DNA of 64,000 bases from Caprimulgus europaeus (taxonomy: Eukaryota; Chordata; Aves; Caprimulgiformes; Caprimulgidae). The DNA lies in assembly GCA_907165065.1 (NCBI GenBank), contig OU015533.1, positions 29,838,578 to 29,902,577 of the forward strand, read 5' to 3'. Below, one piece after another: positions 41,401-56,400 of the stretch (positions within the stretch are counted from its first letter, which is position 1; every line of letters starts with the position of its first letter). Under the pieces are notes generated by a model. It searched no databases, had not been told where the DNA came from, and worked only from the letters and a program-made list of their open reading frames with translations. Both the position numbers and the translations under genes were made by a program.

Positions 41401-44400
41401 AATTGTTTCATGATGAAGTGATGAGATCTGTGGACCAGCCTGCAATGAAGAAAAGTGTTTCCCTGCTATCAAGTGGGGAAGGTAGGCCAAACAACAGGAG
41501 AATTTGGAGACTGGTGATCATAAACAGGATTTAAGTCCAGCAGATATTAGACATAGGTACATGCAGGAAGTACTACAGGTTGACACCAGGAGTAAAATTC
41601 AAGTTTCATTGACATCTACAAAGCTCTGGCACTGACTCAAATGAGGCAAGTCTGCAAGTAAAGGATCTTCTAATATTATGTATGATTTATAATATTATCT
41701 AGTAAGAAATCAACATCTTCTAAATTAATGAGGTAATTTTCACTTCAGATAAGGCTATCAGTGTAATAGAAATAAGACAGCAGGAAGTTCTTGGCACATA
41801 CTTGTCCTATATCCACAGCTGGATTTATGCTGCATCCAATGTCCATAACAATGTCTGTTCTGAGGTTCTGTCAATAAAATTCAAGAGCATATTATTGAGA
41901 GAGATGCATGGAGTGGAGGTATTAGAACATAATGTGGGTTAGAGTTGGTATTCAGTGGAATAATACATGCTAAGATAGAGGCTCCTCTGTGTACAGAATT
42001 TCAAGGTAATTTCCAATACCCCATTACAAGCAAAATGGGCCTGTCTCAACTTTAACAGAAGTTTAGCCAGAGACAGCCCTGCCAGATTCTTCCTGTTGCA
42101 CACGGAAATCCCTGCATAAATAAGTACAGATAGAGGGCATATGATCAGCAGTCTATGACATTTAGCTGTCTAGATGGTCAAAAGCTTGGAAATAGAATAT
42201 TTAGCTCTGCTGTAATTTTTTTCCTGGCAAACAGGGAGAGAACAAGCAAAGAATATGTCAGATGTCTGCCACAACCCAAAAGGTGAACCCACATGACAAC
42301 ACAGATGTGCCAAAAGCTAGTTAATGCTGCACAGCTTTCATTCTGCTCCACCTCTAATTTGCATTTACACTGTTGATATATTTACTACAATGTGAAGTCA
42401 AGTGACTTATTAATGCAAAACCTGAGTTGTTGTTGGAGCATCCAGTGATACAAATTTAATTCACATTATTTACATAACTTCCATGACACTCAGTTATTAC
42501 CTTGTGATCTCCTGTTAGACAGTTAATTTCAACCTCTGAACAAGCAGCTCCATAAAGAAAATATGTGAAGGGCTGTCCTTCCCCTTTCTCCCAATCCATG
42601 TTTTCATTGTAACCTCTGATGGATGAAACAAAGTCCACAAGAAGAAAGTTAGTGAATGTTTGCATCATAACAAAGCAGACGAGCACATGAAAGTTTGAAA
42701 CTGCTTCAAGTGAAATTTTAAATAACAGGTCAGAACTCCAACAGTTAAGTTCCATTAAATTCTAGAAGTTTCAGTTTGATGGAGCTTTTATATTTATATA
42801 AAATTTATCAGACAAGCAAGCTATTTCAGTTCAGGAGAGTCTATGATCAGCATAATCCTAGAAATACACCAATAAATACATAGTAATCAAGTACCGAATA
42901 CAAATTTAAGGTAATGGTTGCTGAGGTCTTAGCACAAAGGAATTCAGAAAAAAGGGAGTAAAACTGGTCACAACCTATGAAAAAATAATTTCAAGGGATA
43001 AATTAAAGAGTTAAAATTACAGAAACTGCCTACAGAATGAGTGAGAGGGTTAAAGCAGGAATATTGAAATAAAGGTGTAACTATTTAGAAAGGAGTGTGA
43101 CTAACTGAGGAGACCACAGTAGTCAGGACTGATGTGGTAAATTCGACGGATACAGAAGGACAGTGAAATGCAGTATCTTCCAGCCACGTCGGGTATGTGA
43201 CCGAGGCATCTTTTCTGACCATATGTGACTGAAATGTTTTTGTTGAGCATATTTAAAATTATAGCCCACAAAACCAATTACAGCATAATTCAGAGTATTG
43301 AAGCATACATTGAAAAAGGGATACACAAAATCCATATATTCAATTTCTCACATAAACTATATCCCACTTTGCACACCTACTGCTATGGGCAGCAGTCATT
43401 TTCTTGATGCTTTCTGGTTTGCTAATGTCTGAATCATGGAGCAAAGATGGGACTAAATACTCTTTTGATACTTTCTAGAGAGTCCACACAGGGCTATACA
43501 TAGATTAACACTTAAACTTTACACTCCAACCTCCCTTCAATATCAAAGAACTACATAAGACATAAGTGGAGACAAAGAAAGAAATTCTGGGCAGGATCTT
43601 CTATTCATATCATTGGCGATCTTCAGAAATCAGTCCTGGTCTAACCTATGCATTTTTAAGGAATAAAAATATATTACCTAAAGTAGCCAGTAGCTGAAAG
43701 ACTCACGCTCTGTTCAAAAGCTTCTTTAATCTGTAAAATATAGCAGTGTTTGTGGTAAACCAAGGAAGGAGTCAGGAAGGAACAGAGCATACATATATTT
43801 ACTTAATTTACATATATTTATTTACATATATTTGTTTAAAAACCAAACTGTAACAAATTGTAAAGAAAGGAAGACCAGCTGAGTTAAGCATATTTAGCTG
43901 CACATGGTGCCTAATACTGTAGAAATAAACCCCCTTTCAACGAGCAATCCTATAATTCTATTCCAGCTTCAAGTAGGCACTAGACAGAGGCCATTTCTAT
44001 AAACAGCTTTAGCACTATTTCTGCACTAGTCTACTGCAAATCTAATTAATATTATAATTAATTACATATTAGAGCAATGGAAACAAGGATTCCTGCTACC
44101 TTTTTTCCAGTTCTGTAATATACTGCATATGGGAGAGAGATGGAAGGAAGATGTTGAGAAGGCTTCTCTATTAATTTGGTAAAAATAAAGAACAATCATG
44201 CAGGAAAACTGACACTGTACACACACCCTGACAATCTTTTGGCAACAGCTTGTCTGAGGGTAAGCTGGGCTGGGTTATGTTATTGCACAAGCTGATATTT
44301 TCTGTATATTAAAAACTTCTGTGCCTCCAAACGTGACTTTGCAGATAGCTTCCCCTCCTTTCCAACTAGATATGATCTGGGGATTATTTCTCACATATCT

Positions 44401-47400
44401 AAACCAAGCACCTACATTCCATCTTTCTGTGAAATAACCTGTTTCTGCAGTTTTTAACTTCAGGATTATTAGGCTGAGCAGACTGACAGACTACAATACA
44501 CATAGCACAGTTTCTTCAAGCACACAATCACATTTAGTAGGATTCACATGTCGTGTCTTACCCAATCATTCCAGGTCCCTTTTGGGTTCTTGTTGATGAT
44601 AGGCTGCAGGCGTTTCATAAGAGTTTGGCAAGCATCCTGGTGAGAAGTCAGGAGAATATAACACAAAATTAACACAGATACTTTTGGTACTATTCAAGAT
44701 ACATTCTAGTTAGTACTTAATTAGTATATACTTTCCTGTCATATTGGTTTGGAAAAATATGGTAGGCGGTCTCATTTTAACTGCATAGGCACAAACCTTA
44801 TAAAGGGTTAAGTTAGAAGGGCTGGAATCTGCATGAATCGGTAGATTTAGAACAGGAACAGGATACAAGATTTGTATGGGACTAGTTAGTTTGTTAGATG
44901 AAACAAGGATTTTGTCAAACATAAGACTTTTGGGGAAAGCTTAGATAATATTCTGAAAATTCATAAGCACTACTACTGAGAAACTGTTAACAAGTCATGT
45001 TTCTTCTTGGCAATCTCCTGTGGTATTATCAGTGATCTCAAACTTGATTTCTGTGGGATCACTAATGCTTAAAGTTTGTCAGGCATTAAATACCACAAGG
45101 GATAGGGTGTTTTGTTAAACTAAATATTACTCTTTACCTTCACAGCCATACCATTGACATCTGTCCCTGCAGATCCTGCTGAGGCACATGCATTAGGAAC
45201 AGTTGTTGTGCTTGTTTCACAGAAGTGAATACATGACATGGGAATGTTCAACTCTCGACTAGCAATCTGTTTCAGGAAAACCACCATATTATTCTCTGTT
45301 TTACAAACATTCTAAACACTCCAACAGTTCCCCAGTACTTGCTAGAAGTCAGCAATACCACATAACAAAATTTTAGCAAGTTCTCTTCCAGCCTGCAGCT
45401 GAAATCATTCTCCCTCCTTTCTCAGTTCAAAGAAATAGAAGGGCAATGTTTTAGCTGTACTCAAACTCTGGAGTCAAACATTTGGTTCCTAATTTTTTTT
45501 CTTATATCCTGTATGATTTAAGGCAAATTATGCAGGCCCAGATCCCTAGCTTTCATTGACTTGATAAGTATCTTTACAGATCTGTCTCTCAATTAGGCAT
45601 TAAACAAATATGATCATAATAATATCCTCTGGAGTGTGTACTAATCTGAATACTGACCGTCTTTTTTTACCATGGGTTTTATGAGATCAGCTCCAAACAC
45701 ACCTTGTTTCTAATAAACCTCTTCACAAACCACTGGAAGAATAAAAACCAAAGAGTCTGTATTTTCTTCCTTCTGTCTTTATGACTCTTAATGAAGGCAT
45801 CTTTGCTTTCTAACTCTATTAATGCAAAGAAGCAGTGGCTATGCTGATAAAGAAGCTGTCCTACTGGTACCCTAACAAACCAAGAAGAAAACTTTCATGC
45901 TGTTTATCTGCATGATAGGTAAACCACAAGGTAATATTTGTTTGAATCATTTGTTACCTGGATCATTTTTGTATGAATACCCTGCCCCATTTCAATTCCA
46001 CCATGTGTCAGAAGCACAGACCCATCAGTATAAATATGAACCAGAGCAGCAGCCTAAAAAAGAACAAAATCAAGATCAGACTAGTGAGAAATATGTTGTC
46101 TATGGTGATTAATTGATGAATCAAAAAAGACAGACACAGTTTTGAAGTGTATTTCAATGTATCTATTTAATGCTTTTGAATAGAAGGCAAAATTTGGAAT
46201 GCTAGTCCCTGCTCTTTGTCTATAATGTACTTTGAAAAAAGGTTTTTTTCTGTTGCTAGATCCTGAAAAAAAATCTACACCTGGGACCAGTATCTAAAAG
46301 GTTCCAAAATAAACTGGAGGATCTCCCTCACTAGTGGCTGTACATGCAAATTGCTTCAAGTTTCATTTTCTCTCCCATTGATGTTTGAGAGCCTTTGGAC
46401 ACAGGTTTTTCAGCTGCATGGGTTGGGCAGGCTGTCAGCTTTAGATAGAGCAGAAAGGTTCTGAATGATATTTTCCTCCTGGACTCAATTGTAAGTACCA
46501 CTGTAGACTACAAAGACCCTGTGACTTTAGTCTTGAACAGAGACAGCCAGTTTGATATTATACAAGCCAATTCATCTTCAATAGATAAAATGCTGTCTAT
46601 TCCAGAAGCACTAGACATCTATGTTAAACAAAATACAAAGACCAAAAATATTACTGTCCTCCTTTTCTTCCTTAAACTTAGTCTTCGATGACATCAAAGG
46701 GTTTAAGCATCTCATAGTACCTCCATGATTAGAAAGAGTAAGCTCAGAGCTATTTCTAGAATGAATAACTTATCCAATGAACACTTTGCCATCAGTCTTA
46801 AAAAATTTTTCATAAAAGTGTTCAACTCATCTATACCAATACCACATCACAAAAGATGGGACTAGCCCTTAATTAGGCAGGGTCCAAGCTGCCTGGGTCT
46901 GAAAACCAAACAACTTTTTGATCTCAGCTTGAAGAGAACTAGAAGCTAGTGTAGCCTTCAGGGAACAACCATTAGGAGAATGATAGTTTTGCAGAAGATG
47001 AAATATAACACATTTCGTATCCTAATGTAGAGTGACTGTAATCTTCTATAGATAAAAAGCTTAGCTCACTTATTCTTTAAAGAAACAAACCTGAGAAAGA
47101 TAACGTGTGCCTAGTCCAAATGGAAACTTCATTGGTACAATGGCAATCCCTTTTTTCTTCCAGTAATTTTGTTTGTTAAATTCATTGACAGCTGTTTTCC
47201 TCTCGTAGTATGCAGATTTCTCCATACATTCATTCCAACACCGTATTAAGTTTTGTGGATCAAGCTTTTGTTTGAAGTGTGTCTGCTCATTCTCTTTATA
47301 CATATTTATTTCCCTAATCTGAAATAATAAAATTAACAGCTATCACACAATCCTGTTAAAAGCAGACTGACCATTTGATGAGGACTACTAGAACAAGAAG

Positions 47401-50400
47401 ATTACCATATGTTGCTCATAAGAGCATGCTATTCATTCAACAAACAGACATTGATAAAAAAACACATATGAATTTTAGCACAAACTATGTTTGACTTAAA
47501 AAAGATTTGTTCAAGGAGTTGAGCTAATCTAAAGGGTTTTAACTTTCCAACTGTGTAGACTTAATTTCAGGAAAGAAGATGCCTTCATTTCATCACCTTT
47601 TCTGGCGAGAAACCAGTTTTATCTGCAACTCCTGTTATCCAAGCTTCTGTCACCAGTGCTGACTGGGGAAAGCCAAAACCACGGAATGCTGTGTTTGATG
47701 GCAAGTTTGTTTTGCAAGCATAAGCCCAGCATCTCAAGTTGGGAATCTTGTATGCATTGTCCATTTTTAATAAGGATACCTCTGCTACCTGAGTAGGGGA
47801 CAAAACAGGTATATTTAAGTGTCAGAACAGTACTTCTTTGAAAATCACATTTAAATCTTCCTCATCTCGTATAAAGATCTTAACTTGAGACAAATCTCCT
47901 AGGTGTAGATTTTCCAACAACCCACAGTCCCTACATCAAAAGACTATATGATTAACAGTACATGTGCAAAGGAATTTGGCCTTCCTAATTTTCCAGCTAA
48001 TGATTCCTCCATGTTATAAGATTTGTCAGTTTATAAAATCCTTACCAGGACAGATTCATCAGGGGTGCATCCTCCATTAATGTAATATTTGACATCCACG
48101 GCTCTGATCCTACCATCATTCATGAAGCCAACCTAGAAGCATAAACAACCTATTTAGATATTGGCATTCATTCATTTTTTCAGTGCTTGTACATTTTGAA
48201 AATTAATGTAACCCACACAGTTAGGGCAATACTGCACTATTAATTTCTGGGCAGTGTTCACTGAAATTATAGAAGGGCAAGAGAGAAAGAATGTCCTGTT
48301 GGTTTTCCCACTTGGCATCTCTGATCTGTGTAGGTACAGCATGTAACAAGCAACATCAGCCCATTGGGAAAGGAAAAAGTGGGGAAACCCAGTGGCTTCC
48401 TGAGTATTGCCAGAGATGGCTGATGAGTGTGTCACCTAGGAAGATTCACTGTAGACAAAGTCAAATCCCACTCTGACTGTAAGAATAGTGTCTGGCAGAC
48501 AGAGTATGACATTTGTTTTTCAAATAAATGCTATCTTTATCTCACATCTCTCTTTTTACCTGTTGTCGCTAATGGTTCCTGAATTCTCAACATGAGATAC
48601 AGCTCATTTTCAACTTAAGGGAAGCACCTTATAAAACCTCTCTTAATTTACCTACGTAGAAATGGAAAAGAAGGCAGAAATTGTCCTAATGAATAGTCAT
48701 GACTGATGACAGTGCATGAGCAGGGAACAGATTAATTTTCTCCATAGGGTGACTTTTCCTGTATCACACCATTTCTGTGAAAAACTAGCTGCTCTTTTGT
48801 GTGAACCTAACCATATGGATGGTTTAAAATAAACTTATGCAAAAGAAGTTTGAGCTACTTTGGCTTTCCATTCCCAGAAAGAAAGATAGGAAGAGCTATA
48901 AAAGGAAAAGGACACAAAGGGACTAGAAAAAAGAGGCAGAAGCAGAGAAAGGGCTGTGCAGCAACTTTATCTCTTGGTTTCCTGGCTAGTAGTTTTGTTT
49001 TAAAATTGAAATGATAATACTCATTTTCATTAATAGAACAAATATTAACCAGTAACACTGAAATACTTATTCACATAATATGGGCAGCCATTTTTTCACT
49101 GAATTCTTGCAGCACTCACTTTATATTTACCAATAAAAGGGTGTCGGCCACCGGTGATTAACATATCATCCCCTCGGCTCAGAATAAGACGGACAGCTCT
49201 GTTGGTCCTAAATCATCAACAACAACAACATTTCAGTTAAAAAAGGGATATTATTAACAAGACGGTTATTCATCATGTATCCAGACCTAGCCATGCATAT
49301 AAATACTCATTTAGATTAAACTTAATTTTAATAAGCTTAAATATATGTTTAAAGCTATGTCCAGAGTTGATTTTTTTTCAGTTACAATTGTGTCAGAATT
49401 TTCATTTTATCTCTTGAAAGCCAACAAGATAATTCAGTGCAAACTTTTGAAGAAATTGTTATTTCAGTGTTAAAAGACTGAACTGTGTTAGATGAGCTAA
49501 CAACAGTTAGCATACAACCTTAACCAAGGAATAGTCACCTCTTAGCTGTTCAGAATCATACTGAAATAGGGTGCCTTGGAATAAAATTGAACATGGATAA
49601 TACAAATATGAAAATTACTCTACAAATGCCTATACCATTTAAAATAGTTACTTTTGAAAAAATGGACAGAAAATGTAAAATAAAGTCCTAACAATAAAAA
49701 AGATTGTTTAAACTATAAAAAAGATTTTCAGCATGGCCTGGTTAATCCAAAACACAGATAACATGGCCAAAAATAATCATGAGCAGTTTGTACAATAGTG
49801 ACAGTAATAACAAGAGAAATGAATTTAGCTAATCACTCAGATTACAAAATCATTTTGGCTACGAGAGGACGTAGACTGATGTGCATTCTGAAGCAAATCA
49901 GTTATGCTTATAAAAGAGATTACTATCCCCTCACAGCTAATTGTCAATATTGTCCTGCCAAATTTGGCAGGTCAGAGATGGAGCTTTATGTGTTAGGGTT
50001 CCTAAAATAATTCCAGTAGTATTATCCAAAACATAATATCTAACAGATTTAAGCTAATTTTGTCTGAAAGATGTTGGGAATGGAACTAGAACTACTTGTT
50101 CTTAAAAGCAGTTCCACTCTAGAACTCGTCTTTCTGCATCCTGATGTGCCTGTGAAGTTCAAATCTGGATGGTTAATGTCATGTTTTGGATGTACATGCA
50201 AAGCCTCAGTAGTTAGGTATTGGTCCTTTTGAAATGCTCAATCGTATCAAGAATATTTCTAGCTTATAGTAATGCAAATTTCTTCCCATTAATTAATTTA
50301 GTTGATGCTAGAGCTGCTTAGCATAAATAGTCTAACAAAACAAAATAAAGAAATGCAGTGAACAGTCTTAACAAAATGTGAATAGTCAGGATTTTACAGG

Positions 50401-53400
50401 TTTTTGGCTAGCAACTTTGGGAAAAGAGAAAGCATTTTAGCCAAAATGTAAAACTTGTTCATTCCATTTTATCTTCATATCCCAATGTACACATACTGCA
50501 CTTACTTGTTTGCTGCCACTGCAGCAACTGATGCCAGTAAGCCAGCTTTTAGGAGTTTTCCACCAAAAGCTCCACCAACTCGTTTAACATGGCACATGAT
50601 CCTGTTGGCTGGAACGCCTAAACTTGCAGCTACCATTTCCTGTAAAACCAGTTTTAATCTTTTATGCCAACTCAAACAAAGCCAACATGTCATGTTCTGA
50701 AATAAAAATGTTTGCTAGAAAAGGGTTCCATAGATGTAAGTAGTTCTTTTCTTTTTTATTTGTTTGGGGTTTTTTTAAGTCAAATGAAAACAGTTTTTCC
50801 TTGCCCTAGGTTAAAAAACAAGAAAAAGATAACAACAAACACTCAGCAGTGTTCACATTTAAAATATCTACCATGGGGACTGTGAAATGGCCTTGGACAG
50901 GAATGAAGAATAATATCCTTGGATTTCATTATCTAAACAGCAAGAAGCTTCAGCTATAAGAGACAGGGATTAGAATACAATTTTTATTTTTTTTATTACT
51001 AAGATAATAAATTTTATTTTAATTTTAATTAAAATAAAATTATTTTTAAAAATAATCTAAAGTCTTGCTAGAGTCAGGAATATTCTTGCTTCAAATAATT
51101 TTCTGAAACACAAAGTTCTTCATGATTCTTGGTTATTTGCAATACAATACTAATGACAATGATAAAAGAAGCTGAACTGGGCTTTGAACACAAAATGTTA
51201 GTGTTGAGTCTGAAATATTACCAGTTTCATGCACTATAGCTATTGCTATGTAGACGATACATTATGTCAGTGTTTGCTCTATTATTTACCATTATGAAAA
51301 TGATCAAAGGCCTGGAACACCTCTCCTATGAAGAAAGGCTGAGAGAGTTGGAGTTGTTCAGCCTGGGGAAGAGAAGGCTCCAGGGATATCTTATTGTAGC
51401 CTTTCAATATATAAAGAGGGCTTTAGTGTTCAGGTTCAGGTTGGACAGGGCTTTGAGAAACTTGACCTAGTGACAGATAACCCTGGTCATGGCAGGGGGG
51501 TTGCATTAGATGATCTTTAAAGGTTCCTTCAAACCCAAACCATTCTATGACTATGATTTTGGCATGGAGCAGCAATCTCGCCTATATCTATTAGAACTGA
51601 TCAAACTCTCAGCGGACTCTAACTCTGCAGGGTGCTGATTGCTTCTCACTTCCATTAAAAGATAATAGGGATAGAGGAGCCTCAGCACTCCACAGGGAGT
51701 TTTTCATGCCTACAATAGCGGGACATGAGGTACTTTGTTCAAAGGGAAATAAGAGACTTTTACTTCTTACTTATCCTGGTGGTGTAGTGGTCAGTGTTTA
51801 TCAGGATACAGTGGTAGTACGAAGCAGCTGTTTTTGGATGATTGAGATGTGCAACCTCATGTTCCTAGTGCCTCTAAACTGTTAAGATGGATTTGTAAAC
51901 CAAACTTAAAAAGCTCTATTGTCACAGGCTTGATCACTTTCTCTGAGAATACTCTGTAATACCTGAATAAATGCTGGATGCTGTGTTGACACGTACACAT
52001 CCATTTCTTTATCCTCTCCTTTTGGAACAGCAAGCACACTCTGAGTCTCCATGTAAAAGTGTTCCTGTCCCCCAATGCGAATCTCCCCTGATCCAGAGAG
52101 AAAAATACAAGTGTTACTGAGGGAAAAGGACAGAAGAAATAAACCAGGAAAAAAACAACTACCCATCATCATGTAAATTGTTGTGATTAGTGTTAAATCT
52201 TATGATGCTTCTTGTATGAAGAAGCAACATCTAAATAAAAACACAGATGAAACTCCTTGCAGGATTAAATTGGTCTTGTTCCAGTGGCATCAAAAGAACT
52301 TGATTAATAGTGGAACAATATTGCCTACAAGTATCAAAAATATTAAATAAAATGTAAATAAATTAAATAAAGCTTGGACATAATTGACGAGGTCAAGAAG
52401 AAGGCCACCAAGATGGGTGGGCCACAGGACATATCAGAAGAGACTGAGAGTACTGCATTTATTCATCCATAAGAAGAAAAGGGTTAAAGGGAGATCTTAT
52501 TGCTGTCTACAACCACTTAATGGGAGGGCGCAGAGAAGAGCGAGCCAGCCTGTTCTCAGAGATGCACAGTGGAAGGATAAGAGGCAATGAACACAAGAAA
52601 TTCCAACTTGATATAAGAAAAAAAAAAAATCACCATTAAAGTGGTTAAACATTCAAAACCTGACTGGACATGGCCCTTAGTAATCTGCTCTAACTGCACC
52701 TGCTTTAAACAGGAGGTTGGACTAGATGACTTCCTTCCAACCTAATTATTCTGTGATTCCATTTCAAGGACAGAGGATGCAGAAAGTTTGAATGTAGTAG
52801 CAGGACCACAAGACCACTAGGTTTAATCACTCTTTCTTCCAGGTGACCAAAAGCTTTCTTAAGCCTAATGTCTATATGGAAAAAAGGTAGAACTGGCACT
52901 TGAAGAACAGACAGACAAACTCAAATACTGACAACAACTTCTCACCAAATGTATTCTGCAGTTTACCTTCAATTATATTATTAACAGTTTCAAATGCCTG
53001 ATCAACATTTCCTTGTTCTAATTTTCTTTTTGGCTCAAAGAACGAGTTGTGCTTTATAGCTTCCTGCAGTTGAGAAAAGGAAAAAAGAGATTTTTAAGTA
53101 TTTTAAAGGTTCTCAGCTTGTTGTAGCATTTTACTCTCAGGAGAAACATGATTCTTTTCGGAGATTTGAAGCACCAGCTATCAAAGTCAATGAACAACTG
53201 TATTTCATCACTTTACTGTCATTTTGAAAACTTGTGTATTCAGTTCCAGCAATTCTTTCCTGTGTACCTTGTGTCACTGATGATAGTAGTTTCTGAAGCA
53301 AATGCATTCAATTTATTTAAGCTGTTCTTCCCTGTTGTACATCTAGTAAGTGACCAAGAGAGCACAGAATAAGAATGCAACCCCATCATCCAAAGGACGA

Positions 53401-56400
53401 TGCCATTAAGAGGGGAAGAAATGACAAGGACTAAGTAAAAGTAGAATCCATTTATTAAGTATGATTTGTTTTATTTCTAATCAGACTTCATTGGAGTTTC
53501 TATTGTATGAATTATTAGTAAAATTAGTCAGTCTTTAAAAAGAGATTACTTCTATTTTTATATGAGAAAGACTGCTCTGTTACACCCCATATGTATTATG
53601 GAAAAAAGCTGTAAAGTGACTACCAGAACTAATGCTGGTTCCCTGCAAATGGGTCCTTAGTTCCTTGCTTCCACTCATTAACAAGCATAAGTCCATTTCC
53701 CCTATGACTCCTACATTACATTTCTAAAATGTTCTATATCCCTGACATCTTTCCCCTCAAAATCTCCCGACACTTCCTACATTTCCAGCCTAGCTTTGTT
53801 GGTTTGCTAGCCTGACATCAGATATAAAATGCTACAGATAATCAGGCACTGATCGTTCAGTCAATGTACACACGTTGATTGACCAACTGATACCTACCAA
53901 AAGAATTACAAGCAACCAGTGTGTTCACTGACTTTCCCTATCCGGGAACATTAAAAGGGTTCTGCTTTTTTACTCTTATGTTTGTTATTATGACACTCGT
54001 AGGACCTCAATACCTTTGAGACTGTTGCCTGTCTATCACAAGTGGCCAAAATTATCCAAAGGTTGAAAAGTTATTTACAGGGAGACTGACAGACTGGTCA
54101 ATTGGATGTTTATATTCACCTTGGTTCTTTAGAAAATCAAGTTTAAATAGCATGTAAAGAGTGTGAACTGTATAGATAAAACAATAAAAAGCAAGAGAAA
54201 ATAAATTATTAGAACCTCAATTGTTAAGATTACTGGTTCCAGCACTTCATACTCTATCTTCACTTTTGCAGCTGCTTGTTTGGCATGAACATCTGAATCC
54301 GCAACCACAGCACAGACAATCTGACCCACACAAATCACCTGTAAAATACACATCACTTAATAGAATAGTGGATTCTAATTATTCCCACTTGTGCTGCTGA
54401 TATTCTTCTTTTGTGTAACCACTATTCATATTTCCTTTTTAGAATTTTGATCTTTGCATTTTTTAGGTCATCCATGAAGCTAACAAATTATTAGAAATAT
54501 CAGTACAACTGGGCGATCAAGGAAAATACAGTATTAAAAAATGGATAAGTGATTTGGGAGCCTAACTTTCAATTAAATATACTCTTCCAACAACTCAGAT
54601 GGTTTTGCGAGTTTAATCTGTATTCTTCTGATGTATATCTTTTTCTCTAGGCAGAATATAATGCACATCAGCTATTTTGAAGTTGAAAAGCGAGTGGGAA
54701 AAAATTTAGCAATTTACCTTGTTATATGCCTAAAGTGACTCCCTGATGTACATGAAATACAGAAATAAAAGTAGAATTTCATTATAAAAACCTGAAGAAA
54801 AACAGTAAAAATTAAGAAAATCAGTTTATAAAATATTGTAGTTATACCTTGTTTCTTGCAAATACAATCTCTGGCTCATTAGAGTTGTAAAACTCATTTG
54901 TAGCTGGTACATCATGAGCTGTTATGATATCAAACACACCAGGTCCTTTTAGAGCCTCTGAGGTATCTATAGATCTGATTGGGATATGGAGAGAGAGAAG
55001 TGTAATTAATTACTTTTACAAAGTGCTGCAAAGGAAGAGTACATAATACAGAGGTATGTTTATTTACTTCCAGGATCTGTTCATAGGTTCAGACATCCTT
55101 TTCCTTCTATCTCTGGCATGCAAAGAAGTGCAGGACAAAGGCAATTTAAAACTCTACTAACCTGCTTAATTTCTAGGAAATACTCCAGATGCAACAGGAA
55201 AATTATTGGGCCATTACACTGCAGGAATGGCATTGATTTCATAAAAATCACTGCACAACTATGATGCTACAACTGCAACTTTCTAAGATCTCACAGCCTA
55301 CACAGATATCAAACTGATGCAAATAAGCATCTACAAATGGAGAGTTCATATAGATAATTATAATAGAAATGGCAAGACCAGTATAAATGGAGAATGAATG
55401 GGGATGTATGGGTGTAGAAAGATGAGAAAGAACAGCAGAAGGTCTACAAAAATGGCATGTTTTGATAGCACCAAGTTTAGCAGGTCATCAAGATCCCAGC
55501 ACATCTACAGGCATCTTCTTTGGACATACAGATCAGAAAACAAAGGAGAGTGAATAAATCCTATTGACTCAGAGAGACAAGGGTGAGGTCTGCTCCCTGA
55601 CGATACCAAAAAGAGCACATCCAAACCCAGCATACTATCACTAACCTAATAATAAGCCAGGAAATATGACAAGGTCTCTGTAGCTAGTAGCCCCAGTCCT
55701 CTCTCTCACCAGACCACCGGGATAAATGTCTTGGTGCCTGAATGCTGGCAGACAACTCGGGTATGTGCATTTTGGTGCCTGAATGTTGAACAAACTGCTA
55801 GAATAGGTGTATTGTGGCAGTATAAAAACGAAAGTGAAAACAGTTTTCTTTCAAAATAAAATCCTCTCCCCATCTTTCTCTCCTGTAAGGCTTCATATGA
55901 GTTTTGCTACCTTGTTGCTGCAAAGCTATAATACTATTTCCTACATTTTGAGCATATTCTTTTTTCATAATAGAGTTGAGATTTCCAACCTATGTTGGTA
56001 ATGCTGAGTTTCAGTGTCTGCTTGCGCTGCACAGCTCAGCACTTTGTGGAGATACCTAGGCTAGCTAGAGGCTGGCCCATGGACCAGCAACAGTTCAGTT
56101 TCATTAGTACAATAATACAGAGTGAGACGCTTAAATCTAAACAGAGCCTTCTACTAGAGCAACAATATTGTTTCCAGCACCTAAGCCCGTGTTGGTACCA
56201 GGTGTGCTGTTCTGTATACACATAACTCATCAGTCTGCTCCAGAAATCTCAGATAGCAATTCACAATAACACTTTCTTCAGATACACTCTGAACACTTAC
56301 ACAATCTTAGCATGAGCTCTGGAACTAGTGACGACAGCCAGGAAGAGCTCCCCATCCACAGAAGGAATGTCATCAATGTAAACTGCTTCACCAGTGGCAT

